The notes beneath the pieces were generated by a model. That model was given only the letters and a program-made list of their open reading frames with translations, was not told the DNA's origin and made no database searches. The translations under genes and the position numbers were made by a program. A stretch of DNA of 64,000 nt, taken from positions 160,981-224,980 of the forward strand of contig WELA01007991.1 of NCBI GenBank assembly GCA_009602735.1, read 5' to 3'. Of the stretch, positions 16,866 to 25,476 are shown in pieces. Origin of the DNA: Mesotaenium endlicherianum (lineage: Eukaryota; Streptophyta; Zygnematophyceae; Zygnematales; Mesotaeniaceae). Every line of letters begins with the position of its first letter. Positions within the stretch are counted from its first letter, which is position 1.

Positions 16866-17735
16866 ATGAAAACAAAATGGACATCCTTTGTACAAGGAGC
16901 GCTACTCTTATGCCTGGTGCAGCCGGCTGCAGCACAGGACCTCAAAGAAAAAACGCATATCAGCAAGAGCTTCCCGGTTCAGCAAGGAAATACTCCGGCG
17001 GTGCTGGCGGTTTACAACGTCAACGGCTCTGTGAAAGTGGAAGGCTATGCAGGCAACCAGGTACAAATAGAAGCAGACCAGGTGATCAGCGCAGATGATA
17101 AAGAAACACTGGAAGAAGGAAAAAAAGAATTCAAACTGGGGTTCGAGCAAGTGGGTGATAGTGTTGTGGTATACATTACCAGTCCGTTCGACTCAAGGCC
17201 CGACCGCTGGCGGAATAATAACGGATACCATCGTATCGACTACCATTACAATGTCAACTTCACCATAAAAGTACCCATGCAGATGAACCTCGATGTGTCT
17301 ACTGTTAACCAGGGAGAAGTTACAGTGAAAGATATTGCGGGAAATAAACTGAAAGTGCACAATGTCAATGGTGGCGTTCAGCTCATACATGTGAAAGGAA
17401 CCACGGTGGCGGGAACAGTTAATGGCGATGTGGAAGTGGGGTACGCTTCGAATCCTATGGCAGCTTCTACCTATAATACGATCAACGGTAATATCAAAGT
17501 AAATTATCAGCCCGGTTTCTCAGGCGATCTGCAATTCAAAAGCATGCATGGTGATTTCTACACCGATTTCGATAATACAGTATTGCCGGCCAGTGTAAGC
17601 CGTAATGAAGAACATCGCGGAAACGGAACGGTGTATAAACTAAACAAACGCTCTTCCATCCGCATTGGTTCGGGAGGAGCACTATTCAAATTTGAAACAT
17701 TAAACGGTAATGTTTATATTAAAAAGCAATCTTAA
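16866..17735 (+). CDS. Exported DUF4097-like beta-strand repeat protein
   Basis: A 289-residue protein with a signal peptide ending AAAQD (residues 1-24). The rest is a succession of short beta-strands with N-G turns (VYNVNGSVKVEGYAGN, VHNVNGGVQLIHVKG, TINGNIKVNY, TLNGNVYIKKQ), the pattern of DUF4097-type adhesin-like beta-helices. It belongs to the sigma factor cluster, 18 bases after the HEAT protein. It probably acts in the periplasm or at the surface. Function is unknown. Confidence 0.8.
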   Translation: MKTKWTSFVQGALLLCLVQPAAAQDLKEKTHISKSFPVQQGNTPAVLAVYNVNGSVKVEGYAGNQVQIEADQVISADDKETLEEGKKEFKLGFEQVGDSVVVYITSPFDSRPDRWRNNNGYHRIDYHYNVNFTIKVPMQMNLDVSTVNQGEVTVKDIAGNKLKVHNVNGGVQLIHVKGTTVAGTVNGDVEVGYASNPMAASTYNTINGNIKVNYQPGFSGDLQFKSMHGDFYTDFDNTVLPASVSRNEEHRGNGTVYKLNKRSSIRIGSGGALFKFETLNGNVYIKKQS

Positions 17736-17745
17736 ACAAACAGGT

Positions 17746-18573
17746 ATGAAAAAGATGAAAGTAGCGGTATTGGGAATGATGCTGTTGGCTACCGGCACAC
17801 ATCTCTTTGCACAGTCCGATGCAAAAGAACAACTGACGGTACCATTGAGCAATCCCGGCAAACCCTATACATTAAAACTGAACCAGGTGAGCGGATCTAT
17901 CAAAATCACAGGCTACACAGGCAAAGAAGTGATTATTGATGTGACGCCTGAATCGAAGAGCAGGAAAGAAAAGGAAGGAAGTGAGAAAGGGGCGGGAATG
18001 AAAAAGATACCCCTTGGCAATGGTTTTGAAGTGAAAGCAAAAGAAGATAACAACACTGTGCGTATTGAATCCGATAACCCTATGCGTACGCTGAATTATG
18101 AACTGAAGATCCCGCAGGATGTAACACTGAAATTGTCTACCGTAAACAATGGCAATATAGAAGTGAGCAACCTGAAAGGAGAAATGGAGATCAGTAATGT
18201 GAACGGGAGCATCAAAATGACCAACGTTTCGGGCAATGTGGTGGCCAATACGGTGAATGGCGCTGTGACGGTTACATTCAATTCAGTAGAAGGCAAGGCG
18301 CCGATGGCTTTCACAACACTCAATGGAAATGTAGATGTTACCTTCCCTGCCAGTACCAAGGCCAACTTCAAAGTGAAATCAGACCAAGGTGAAGTGTACA
18401 GCGATTTCGATATGGACATCGATAAAAGCCAACCCAAGCGAGACAAGAGCAGCCAGTCGGGCTTATACAAGATCAGTATGGACGAATGGGTATATGGAAA
18501 GATCAATGGCGGCGGACCGGAAGTGATGATGAAGAATATGAACGGCAATATCTACATCAGGAAAGCCAAATAA
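17746..18573 (+). CDS. Exported DUF4097-like beta-strand repeat protein, paralogue
   Basis: A 275-residue paralogue of the upstream protein, with a signal peptide ending HLFAQS and the same N-G strand-turn pattern (LNQVSGSIKITGYTGKE, ISNVNGSIKMTNVSGN, TLNGNVDVTFP, MNGNIYIRKAK). The ATG at 17746 is preferred because it starts a clean signal peptide; the longer in-frame reading overlaps the preceding gene. A charged insert (ESKSRKEKEGSEKG) lies near residue 75. A strong terminator follows, closing a four-gene operon with the sigma factor. Confidence 0.8.
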   Translation: MKKMKVAVLGMMLLATGTHLFAQSDAKEQLTVPLSNPGKPYTLKLNQVSGSIKITGYTGKEVIIDVTPESKSRKEKEGSEKGAGMKKIPLGNGFEVKAKEDNNTVRIESDNPMRTLNYELKIPQDVTLKLSTVNNGNIEVSNLKGEMEISNVNGSIKMTNVSGNVVANTVNGAVTVTFNSVEGKAPMAFTTLNGNVDVTFPASTKANFKVKSDQGEVYSDFDMDIDKSQPKRDKSSQSGLYKISMDEWVYGKINGGGPEVMMKNMNGNIYIRKAK

Positions 18574-18599
18574 CAGCCTCTCATGTTATATCTATCAGA

Positions 18600-18632
18600 T
18601 CGGGCCCGGCATTTACCGGGCCCGACTTATTA
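18600..18632 (+). terminator. Terminator after the sigma factor/DUF4097 operon
   Basis: TCGGGCCCGG (18600-18609) pairs with CCGGGCCCGA (18616-18625) around CATTTA, followed by CTTATTATAT. It lies 26 bases after the last stop codon. Confidence 0.8.
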
Positions 18633-18691
18633 TATAAACCCGGACGGAAATTTTATAAAAGGATTGACATACCAATTGTAAAAAATAGTGA

Positions 18692-18699
18692 TAGCTTTG
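18692..18699 (+). promoter_or_regulatory. Putative -7 box (TAGCTTTG) of the metal-efflux locus
   Basis: TAGCTTTG matches TAnnTTTG and ends five bases before the GTG start of the Cys-rich protein, so the message would be nearly leaderless. TTG triplets upstream (18664 and 18676) are not at the expected 19-base spacing. Confidence 0.35.
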
Positions 18700-18703
18700 T
18701 CTT

Positions 18704-19105
18704 GTGAAAAAGCTCATCGTAGCCATAGTATCTGTTTTCTACCTGGTTTCTGCTTCCGGAGCCACCGTGCAGTTGCATTACTGCATGGGCAAGCTGGTGG
18801 AAGCGGGTATCTGGCATCATTCGCAGTTGGACAAATGCTCTTCCTGCGGCATGAAGAAGAAGGCCGGTAAGAAAAACAACTGCTGCCGCGACGAGCAAAA
18901 GAAACTAACACAGGTCAACGACCAGAAGCTGGCAGAGCAAGCTTATACAGCATTGCAAGCCGCCAGCGTTGCATTGCCGGTACAATGGACTTTTCAACCT
19001 GCTGAACATTTGTTCAGCGCAGTGGTTGCTTACCCTGTTTCCCATGCCCCTCCCCGAGGCATTGTTCAGCCCATCTATTTGCTGAACAGCAATTTCAGAA
19101 TTTGA
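18704..19105 (+). CDS. HYC_CC_PP family small Cys/His protein
   Basis: A 133-residue exported protein starting at GTG. It has a hydrophobic N-terminus, then LHYCMGKLV, CSSCGMKKKAGKKNNCC, and a late APPRG segment, which gives the HYC, CC and PP landmarks of this Bacteroidota family. The cluster of Cys and His residues suggests metal binding. Family members commonly sit next to heavy-metal efflux genes, as here. The exact role is unknown; a periplasmic metal chaperone or sensor is likely. A copy of the intergenic palindromic repeat follows it. Confidence 0.8.
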   Translation: MKKLIVAIVSVFYLVSASGATVQLHYCMGKLVEAGIWHHSQLDKCSSCGMKKKAGKKNNCCRDEQKKLTQVNDQKLAEQAYTALQAASVALPVQWTFQPAEHLFSAVVAYPVSHAPPRGIVQPIYLLNSNFRI

Positions 19106-19164
19106 TTTCGTAATGGTTATTAGAGCCAGGCATTACTACATGCCCGGCTATAGGCATTTGCAGT

Positions 19165-19267
19165 CGTCATCCTGAGCGAGCGCAGCGAGTCGAAGGAGCT
19201 GCTGAACACTCGGTCAGATCCCTCGGCTGCGCTCGGGACGACGACGCAAAATGCGCTCGGGATGACG
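19165..19267 (+). repeat. Intergenic palindromic repeat, copy 1
   Basis: Starts CGTCATCCTGAGCGAGCG and ends with CGCTCGGGATGACG; an internal CTGCTGAACACTCGGTCAGA links the two inverted halves. An extra half-unit (ATGCGCTCGGGATGACG) is appended. It lies between the Cys-rich protein gene and the HMA gene. The same element recurs at six other loci in the window. Confidence 0.9.
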
Positions 19268-19313
19268 ATCAAATCAATCAATACATTATTCCTTATTTAT
19301 TAAAACGATAAAC

Positions 19314-19664
19314 ATGAAAAAGATCAAAGTACTGCTCGCAGCAGCGTTCAGCGTATTCGCTATGGCGGCATTCGCCCAGTCTAAAACAGAAACCTTTAAA
19401 GTGTATGGCAATTGCGAGATGTGCAAAAAGCGCATCGATAAAGCGGCGGCTGTAGATGGCGTTAGTAAGGCCAGCTGGAACAAAGACACCAAGATCATGT
19501 CGGTAACCTATGATGCTTCCAAAGTGAGCATGGATGCAATTCAGAAAAAGATTGCAGATGTTGGATACGATACAGAGAAGTTTACAGCGGACGATAAATC
19601 GTACAATCAACTGCCCGACTGTTGCCAGTACGATCGTAAGAAGACCAGTAAGAAGAGTAAGTAA
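19314..19664 (+). CDS. Periplasmic heavy-metal-associated (HMA) domain protein
   Basis: A 116-residue protein with a signal peptide ending AAFAQS and one HMA ferredoxin-like fold. The metal-binding loop reads GNCEMCKKRI (CxxC, near residue 39), and a second cysteine pair occurs near the C-terminus (PDCCQYD). It would bind Cu(I) or a similar soft metal in the periplasm and pass it to the efflux complex encoded downstream. The tail is strongly basic (RKKTSKKSK). The gene is bracketed by two copies of the intergenic repeat in opposite orientation. Confidence 0.88.
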   Translation: MKKIKVLLAAAFSVFAMAAFAQSKTETFKVYGNCEMCKKRIDKAAAVDGVSKASWNKDTKIMSVTYDASKVSMDAIQKKIADVGYDTEKFTADDKSYNQLPDCCQYDRKKTSKKSK

Positions 19665-19674
19665 AATTTTCTTC

Positions 19675-19866
19675 CGTCATCCCGAGCGCATTTTGCGTCG
19701 TCATCCCGAGCACCCTTGCGTCGTCATCCCGAGCGCAGTCGAGGGATCTGACCGAGTGTTCAGCAGCTCCTTCGACTCGCTGCGCTCGCTCAGGATGACG
19801 TGCTTCGACTCGCTGCGCTCGCTCAGGATGACGTGCTTCGACTCGCTGCGCTCGCTCAGGATGACG
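19675..19866 (-). repeat. Intergenic palindromic repeat, copy 2 (expanded, inverted)
   Basis: The element is inverted relative to copy 1 and enlarged. It has extra CGTCATCCCGAGC half-units at the left and three tandem copies of a 29-base unit (TTCGACTCGCTGCGCTCGCT...GGATGACG) at the right end (about 19770-19866). It lies between the HMA gene and the first CusA ORF. The short ORF reading FDSLRSLRMT repeatedly through it is a by-product of the repeat. Confidence 0.9.
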
Positions 19867-19904
19867 ACCTAAGGATGAAGTTTCAAAAACTTTAAGCTAA
19901 CGCT

Positions 19905-21197
19905 ATGGTACATCGAATCATTGAATGGAGTTTGCGCAACCGCTTTATTGTGCTGTTGCTCTCGGCCGGTTTGTTTGTATGGGGCTATTTTTCCGTGAAG
20001 AAAAATCCCATCGATGCCATTCCCGACCTGTCTGAAAACCAGGTGATCGTTTTCACCGAATGGATGGGCCGGGCGCCGCAACTGATCGAAGACCAGGTTA
20101 CCTATCCATTGGTAACCAACTTGCAGGGATTGCCACGCATCAAATATGTGCGCGCGAGTTCCATGTTCGGCATGAGTTTTATCTATGTGATCTTCGAAGA
20201 CAATGCAGACATCTACTGGGCGCGTGAGCGGGTACTGGAAAGACTCAGCACCGTAAGCCGCTCCCTGCCGCAGGGCGTAACACCACAACTAGGCCCCGAT
20301 GGAACAGGCGTGGGACATGTGCTCTGGTACACGCTTGATGCGCCTGGTATAGACCTGGGCGAGCAACGTGCGTTGCAGGACTGGTATGTAAAATTTGCGT
20401 TGCAGAATGTATCGGGCGTTAGCGAAATCGCTTCTTTCGGCGGCTTCCAAAAGCAATACCAGGTAACGGTTAACCCCGATAAGCTCCTCTATTACAAACT
20501 GCGCATTTCAGATGTGATCAATGCCGTTAAATCGAACAACAACGAGAGCGGGGGAAGAAAATTCGAGATGAGCGATATGGGTTATATCATTAAAGCAGAT
20601 GGCTACCTGCGTTCCACCCAGGAAATAGAGAACCTGGCTATTGCTAATCAGAACGGTATACCGGTACGTGTATCTGACCTGGCCTCGGTTCAAATGACCG
20701 GTGAAAGCCGGCTGGGTATTTTCGATCAGAATGGAGAAGGAGAACGGGTAGGCGGTATTGTGGTGATGCGATACGGAGAGAATGCCGCGGCGGTGATCGA
20801 TAAAGTGAAAGCGAAAATGAAAGAGGTTGCCAAAGGCCTGCCACCGGGTGTGAAGTTCGATATCATTTACGATCGCGGAGAACTGATCAAAGAATCGGTA
20901 GACAGTGTAAAACGAACATTGATCGAAGAGATGATCGTGGTATCGTTGGTGGTATTGGTGTTCCTGTTCCACTGGAGGAGTGCGCTCAGCATCATCATAC
21001 AGATACCCATTACACTGGCCGCCAGTTTTATCCTGCTCAATGCTTTTGGTATCAGTTCCAATATCATGTCGCTCACCGGTATTGCACTCGCTATCGGCGT
21101 GATCGTGGATAACGGCATCATCATGAGTGAAAACGCTTATAAACACCTGGCAGAGAAATACGAAGCCTGGCAAAAACAATCATCTGCACAATCTTAA
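19905..21197 (+). CDS. cusA: CusA/CzcA-family RND efflux pump, N-terminal half
   Basis: 430 residues matching the first part of a heavy-metal RND transporter: TM1 (FIVLLLSAGLFVWGYF), the porter domain (PDLSENQVIVFTEW, GVSEIASFGG), and TM2-TM4 ending in the proton-relay segment LAIGVIVDNGIIMSENAY. The ORF stops in the cytoplasmic loop after TM4, and the rest of the pump is encoded by the next ORF, whose ATG overlaps this stop (TAATG, -1 frame). Normal CusA proteins are a single chain of about 1040-1080 residues. The split is either natural fission with coupled translation, a frameshift mutation or a sequence error. Confidence 0.9.
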   Translation: MVHRIIEWSLRNRFIVLLLSAGLFVWGYFSVKKNPIDAIPDLSENQVIVFTEWMGRAPQLIEDQVTYPLVTNLQGLPRIKYVRASSMFGMSFIYVIFEDNADIYWARERVLERLSTVSRSLPQGVTPQLGPDGTGVGHVLWYTLDAPGIDLGEQRALQDWYVKFALQNVSGVSEIASFGGFQKQYQVTVNPDKLLYYKLRISDVINAVKSNNNESGGRKFEMSDMGYIIKADGYLRSTQEIENLAIANQNGIPVRVSDLASVQMTGESRLGIFDQNGEGERVGGIVVMRYGENAAAVIDKVKAKMKEVAKGLPPGVKFDIIYDRGELIKESVDSVKRTLIEEMIVVSLVVLVFLFHWRSALSIIIQIPITLAASFILLNAFGISSNIMSLTGIALAIGVIVDNGIIMSENAYKHLAEKYEAWQKQSSAQS

Positions 21198-23143
21198 TGT
21201 ACTCCATCATGAAACAACGATTCAACCCATTCAGGAAAAAAGAAAGCTGGATCAGCGAAGAAGAAAGGATGGCTACCATTGAACAAAGCAGCAAGCAGGT
21301 AAGCCGGGGTGTTTTCTTTGCTACGGTTATCATCATCACTTCTTTTCTTCCTGTATTCATGCTCACAGGACAGGAAGGCAAACTATTCCATCCGCTGGCT
21401 TTCACCAAGACCTTCATCATGATCGTTGATGCATTATTGGTGATCACATTGGCGCCGGTGCTGATCTCTTTTTTCATGAAGGGCAGGTTCAGGCCGGAGC
21501 ACAAGAACCCGGTGAACCGCTTGCTGGAAAAGATTTATACGCCCATCATTCGTTGGGTGTTGAAGTGGCGTAAAACCACTATTGCCATCAATATCATTGC
21601 ATTGATTATTACCATTCCCCTGCTTAAAAGTCTTGGTTCTGAATTCATGCCACCGCTCGATGAACAAAGCATCCTGTTCATGCCGGTTACATTGCCCGAT
21701 GTGAGCAACACGGAGATCAAACGCATTTTGCAGGTGCAGGACAAACTGATCAAATCGGTTCCGGAAGTAGGTAAAGTATTAGGTAAAGCAGGAAGGGCCA
21801 GTACTGCTACAGATAACTCTCCCATCAGCATGATAGAGACCATCATTGTGCTCAAACCAAAAACGGCATGGCGTAAAGGCATTACTAAAAAAGATATCAT
21901 CCATGAATTGGATAACAAGTTGCAGATCCCTGGTGTGGTGAACGGGTGGACGCAACCCATCATCAACCGCATCAATATGTTGTCTACCGGTATCCGCACT
22001 GATGTGGGTATCAAAGTATTCGGACAAAAACTGGATACGATCTCTTCGGTAAGTGAACGGGTAAAAAAAGTATTGGAAGGAACGCCGGGTATCCAGGACC
22101 TGTATGTGGAGCCCATTACAGGAGGCAAGTACCTCAACATACATATAAACCGCGAAGCGTTGAGCCGGTACGGACTGAATGTAGATGATGTGAACCAAAC
22201 GGTGGAATCGGCCATTGGCGGAGCGCCTGTTGCGCAGACCATTGAGGGGAGAAAGCGATTCAACATCAGCGTAAGGCTGGCGCAGGATTACCGCAACAGC
22301 CTCGAACGCATCAGGCGCATACCGTTGATGAGTCCATCGTCCGGCACTGTAGCATTAGGTGAAGTAGCGGATGTGGCATTGGAGGAAGGGCCGCCCATGA
22401 TCAGTTCGGAAAATGCGTTGCTCCGGGGCGCCGTGCTGTTCAATGTACGCGAGCGAGACCTGGGCAGCACCGTACAGGAAGCCATCCAAAAGATCAATGC
22501 ATCAAAAGATATCCTTCCCGAAGGGTATTTCCTGGAATGGAGCGGACAGTACGAGAACCTGATCCGGGGCCAGCGAACATTATTATGGATCGCCCCGATT
22601 GTACTGGTGGTGATTTTTCTTTCACTCTATTTTGCTTTTCATTCTATCCGCGAAGCATTCCTCAGCCTGATTACAGTTCCTTTTGCACTGATAGGTGGCG
22701 CTTATGCCATATACCTCTACCAGGTTCATCTCTCCGTTGCTGTTGCAGTAGGGTTCATCGCGTTGTTTGGCATTGCAGTGGAAACAGGAATTGTGATGGT
22801 CATCTACCTGAACGATGCCATGAACCAGTTAATCAAAGCTAAAGGTAACAGCAGTGAATCTATTACGCGGGCCGATCTGACAGCGTATGTGATCATAGGC
22901 GCCGCCAAACGTCTCCGGCCCAAACTCATGACGGTTTGTGTATCGCTGTTCGGACTGGTGCCGGTAATATGGGCTACAGGCGTGGGCACAGATGTAATGA
23001 AACCCATTGTGCTGCCCATGATCGGCGGCGTACTCACTTCATCAACACATATATTGCTGGTAACACCCCTGATCTTTTTACTCACCAAAGAATATGAATT
23101 GCGCAAATACGGTAAACTCGAAGTATATGCAACGAATCACTAA
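21197..23143 (+). CDS. cusA: CusA/CzcA-family RND efflux pump, C-terminal half
   Basis: 648 residues continuing the pump from the TM4-TM5 loop: KESWISEEERM, then VFFATVIIITSFLPVFMLTGQEGKLFHPLAFTK in TM5/TM6, TM7, the second porter domain (GIRTDVGIKVFGQ, GKYLNIHINREAL) and TM8-TM12 (GFIALFGIAVETGIVMVIYLND). It starts at the ATG overlapping the stop of the N-terminal ORF. The -1 frame is open for about 54 bases upstream of this ATG, so one single-base slip there would join the two parts. With the N-terminal ORF it makes a full-length complement of domains. Confidence 0.9.
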   Translation: MYSIMKQRFNPFRKKESWISEEERMATIEQSSKQVSRGVFFATVIIITSFLPVFMLTGQEGKLFHPLAFTKTFIMIVDALLVITLAPVLISFFMKGRFRPEHKNPVNRLLEKIYTPIIRWVLKWRKTTIAINIIALIITIPLLKSLGSEFMPPLDEQSILFMPVTLPDVSNTEIKRILQVQDKLIKSVPEVGKVLGKAGRASTATDNSPISMIETIIVLKPKTAWRKGITKKDIIHELDNKLQIPGVVNGWTQPIINRINMLSTGIRTDVGIKVFGQKLDTISSVSERVKKVLEGTPGIQDLYVEPITGGKYLNIHINREALSRYGLNVDDVNQTVESAIGGAPVAQTIEGRKRFNISVRLAQDYRNSLERIRRIPLMSPSSGTVALGEVADVALEEGPPMISSENALLRGAVLFNVRERDLGSTVQEAIQKINASKDILPEGYFLEWSGQYENLIRGQRTLLWIAPIVLVVIFLSLYFAFHSIREAFLSLITVPFALIGGAYAIYLYQVHLSVAVAVGFIALFGIAVETGIVMVIYLNDAMNQLIKAKGNSSESITRADLTAYVIIGAAKRLRPKLMTVCVSLFGLVPVIWATGVGTDVMKPIVLPMIGGVLTSSTHILLVTPLIFLLTKEYELRKYGKLEVYATNH

Positions 23144-24377
23144 ATACATATTAGCCGTTGCTACGGCATTCCCCTTGTTCTCCCACGCACAGCAGGCGCC
23201 GGTATTAACACTCGACAGCATCCTGCAACGCATCGACAAGCAGAATGTACGGCTACAATCTTATGCGTTGAAAGCGCAAGCATATCAATCAAGTGCAGAA
23301 GCAGCAACAGCCTGGACGGCGCCGATGGTAGGTGCTGGTACTTTCATGACGCCTTATCCGTTGCAGTCTGTGATGGAGCCCCGGGATAAAGGGCAACTGA
23401 TGTTGCGTGTAGAACAGGATATACCCAATGCCGCTAAACTGAAAGCAAAAAAAGAATACATCGCTTCGCAAGGTGCTATTGCCAGTGCCGGGAGAGATAT
23501 TACGCTGAACGATTTCAGGGCCAGGGCCAAAAGCCTGTACTATACCTGGTTGGTGAATACAGAAAAGATCAAAGTAGCGGGAGAAACAGAACGGTTGATA
23601 CTGGTGATGAAAAAGATGGAAGAAGTACGGTACCCGTATAACCAATCACAACTCAGCAGCATCTTCAAAGCCGATGCAAGGATAGAAGAGAACCGGAATA
23701 TGATAAAAATGTATGAAAGTGAAATTGCGAAGAGCAGGGCCTGGCTCAACGGCTTGATGAACCAGACCGGGGATTATATGTTCAGTATTGATACAACAGC
23801 TATTCCTGAATACAAAGAACAGTTGCATGATACCGCTTTGCTTGCAGGTAAACGAAAAGACATTGTACAGATAGATGCTGCTATCAATAGCCTGAAATTG
23901 AATATCCGGAGCATGGAACTGGAAAAGAGGCCCAATTTCAAAATACAGTTCGATCATATGTCGCCTTTGGCGGGTATGATGCCGCAGGCTTTCAGTGTCA
24001 TGGGAATGGTATCCATTCCCATTGTGCCATGGAGCAGTAAAATGTATAAACAGGAAACCAGGGCCGTACAATACAATGTGGCGTCCATGCAAAAGGAAAG
24101 AGAGGCGATGCTAAACGAAACACATAGCATGTTGATTGGTATGCAATACGAGATCATTGCAACGCAGCAACGTATCAGCAATTTTGAAAACAGGATCATT
24201 CCTGCTTTGCAAAAAGTGTTCGATGCCGATTTCCAGTCTTACGAAGAAAATAAGCAAACTGTTACTACTGTATTGAGCGATTGGGAATCGTTGATTATGA
24301 TGCGGATGAATGTATTGGATGAAAAATTGAAATTGTATCAAATGATCGTCAGCCATGAAAAAGAAGAATATCAATAA
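23127..24377 (+). CDS. TolC/CusC-like outer membrane efflux protein
   Basis: A 416-residue outer membrane channel subunit with a signal peptide ending FSHAQ. The long helical TolC-fold repeats include VRLQSYALKAQAYQSSAEAA and SYEENKQTVTTVLSDWESL. The Met/His-rich segment FDHMSPLAGMMPQAFSVMGM in the middle fits soft-metal export. The ATG at 23127 gives the signal peptide and overlaps the end of the cusA ORF by 17 bases. It forms the outer membrane exit of the tripartite pump. Confidence 0.85.
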   Translation: MQRITKYILAVATAFPLFSHAQQAPVLTLDSILQRIDKQNVRLQSYALKAQAYQSSAEAATAWTAPMVGAGTFMTPYPLQSVMEPRDKGQLMLRVEQDIPNAAKLKAKKEYIASQGAIASAGRDITLNDFRARAKSLYYTWLVNTEKIKVAGETERLILVMKKMEEVRYPYNQSQLSSIFKADARIEENRNMIKMYESEIAKSRAWLNGLMNQTGDYMFSIDTTAIPEYKEQLHDTALLAGKRKDIVQIDAAINSLKLNIRSMELEKRPNFKIQFDHMSPLAGMMPQAFSVMGMVSIPIVPWSSKMYKQETRAVQYNVASMQKEREAMLNETHSMLIGMQYEIIATQQRISNFENRIIPALQKVFDADFQSYEENKQTVTTVLSDWESLIMMRMNVLDEKLKLYQMIVSHEKEEYQ

Positions 24378-25476
24378 ATACCGGATACCAGGTTGGATGC
24401 TGCTGCTGGCATTTGCCTGCAAACAACCGGCTGATATCAAGGGCCACGAACACCATGCGCATACAGCCATGCGTTCCGTTGTTGCAGATACCGGTATCTC
24501 GCATTTGATCAGGCCTGTAAATGAAGAAGTACTTTCCAAAGTGCAGGTGCTCACACCTGCTAAAACCACTAAAGCAATTACAGTAAAAGTACAGGGCGTG
24601 GTAGGCTATGATACCAGGGAGAATACCAGCCTTTCGGCAAGGGTGGGGGGAAGGATTGAAAAATTATATGTCAAATACAATTACCAGCCTGTACAAAAAG
24701 GACAACTGGTATTAACCATTTATTCGCCCGACCTGGTAGCGGCGCAGAGAGAATTGATTTTGCTGGTAAGAACAAATGGAGAAGATCAGCTCGTTCAGTC
24801 CGCCAGGCAACGACTGCGATTACTGGGCATAACAGAAGCGCAGATAGAAACCATTGCCCGTTCAGGCAATCCTGTTTACAGCATACCGGTATATGCAAAT
24901 GCCAGCGGATACATACTGGAGCAATCCGCACCTGCCAATTCAGCTATTGCTACCCGTGAAGGGCAGTACGTTACAACGGGACAAACACTGTTTACCATTT
25001 ATACCAACCAGGCGCTGGTAGCAGATTTTTCTTTTAGCCCTGCACAGGCGGCGTCTATTGCAAAAGGAAAGGAGTTGTCGTATTACCCGAGCAGCAATCC
25101 CAATCTCAGTTATACTGGAAAGATCGGTCTGGTGCGGCCTGTATTGGGATCGGGACAAAACTTCACACAAGCAAGGGTATACCAGGTGCCAAGGAATCTT
25201 AAGCCCGGTCAGCAGCTTACCGCTGAAATGACCATCGTCACCGGATCGCATTACTGGCTGCCACAGGAAGCAGTGTTGGATATGGGGAATCATCAAATGG
25301 TATTGTTCAAAAAAGAAGGACCGGTATTTACGCCTGTATACATTCAAACGGGTATAAAGGCAGATAGACAAATAGAAGTGCTGGATGAGATCGGCAACTG
25401 GCAGGTTGCTGCCAATGCTTATTATTTGGTAGACAGTGAAGGCTTCATACCTCAAACACAAAAACAAACCCCATGA
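24355..25476 (+). CDS. CusB-like periplasmic adaptor, first copy
   Basis: A 373-residue membrane fusion protein. The N-terminus is a lipoprotein-type signal (MLLLAFACKQ), followed by a His-rich stretch (GHEHHAHTAM, residues 32-41) that can bind metal. A barrel-sandwich domain (LSARVGGRIEKLYVKYNYQPVQKGQLVL) and a membrane-proximal domain follow. Its start overlaps the TolC-like gene by 23 bases and its stop overlaps the next adaptor gene, so expression is tightly coupled. Confidence 0.88.
   Translation: MKKKNINKYRIPGWMLLLAFACKQPADIKGHEHHAHTAMRSVVADTGISHLIRPVNEEVLSKVQVLTPAKTTKAITVKVQGVVGYDTRENTSLSARVGGRIEKLYVKYNYQPVQKGQLVLTIYSPDLVAAQRELILLVRTNGEDQLVQSARQRLRLLGITEAQIETIARSGNPVYSIPVYANASGYILEQSAPANSAIATREGQYVTTGQTLFTIYTNQALVADFSFSPAQAASIAKGKELSYYPSSNPNLSYTGKIGLVRPVLGSGQNFTQARVYQVPRNLKPGQQLTAEMTIVTGSHYWLPQEAVLDMGNHQMVLFKKEGPVFTPVYIQTGIKADRQIEVLDEIGNWQVAANAYYLVDSEGFIPQTQKQTP

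Noticed and set aside
19770-19866. Possible CRISPR array in the tandem units
   Set aside because: The units are direct tandem copies without unique spacers, and no cas gene is present. They belong to the intergenic repeat family.
19534-19872. ORF reading FDSLRSLRMT several times
   Set aside because: It is the translation of the palindromic repeat (copy 2), overlaps the real HMA gene and has no independent support. The same applies to ORFs at 44629-44868 and 50111-50467.
21168-21180. Programmed -1 frameshift at the A-run (GGCAAAAACAA) before the cusA break
   Set aside because: The codon phase (CAA AAA CAA) does not give a canonical X-XXY-YYZ slippery heptamer, and I saw no stimulatory structure. 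Coupled restart at TAATG or an indel is simpler.
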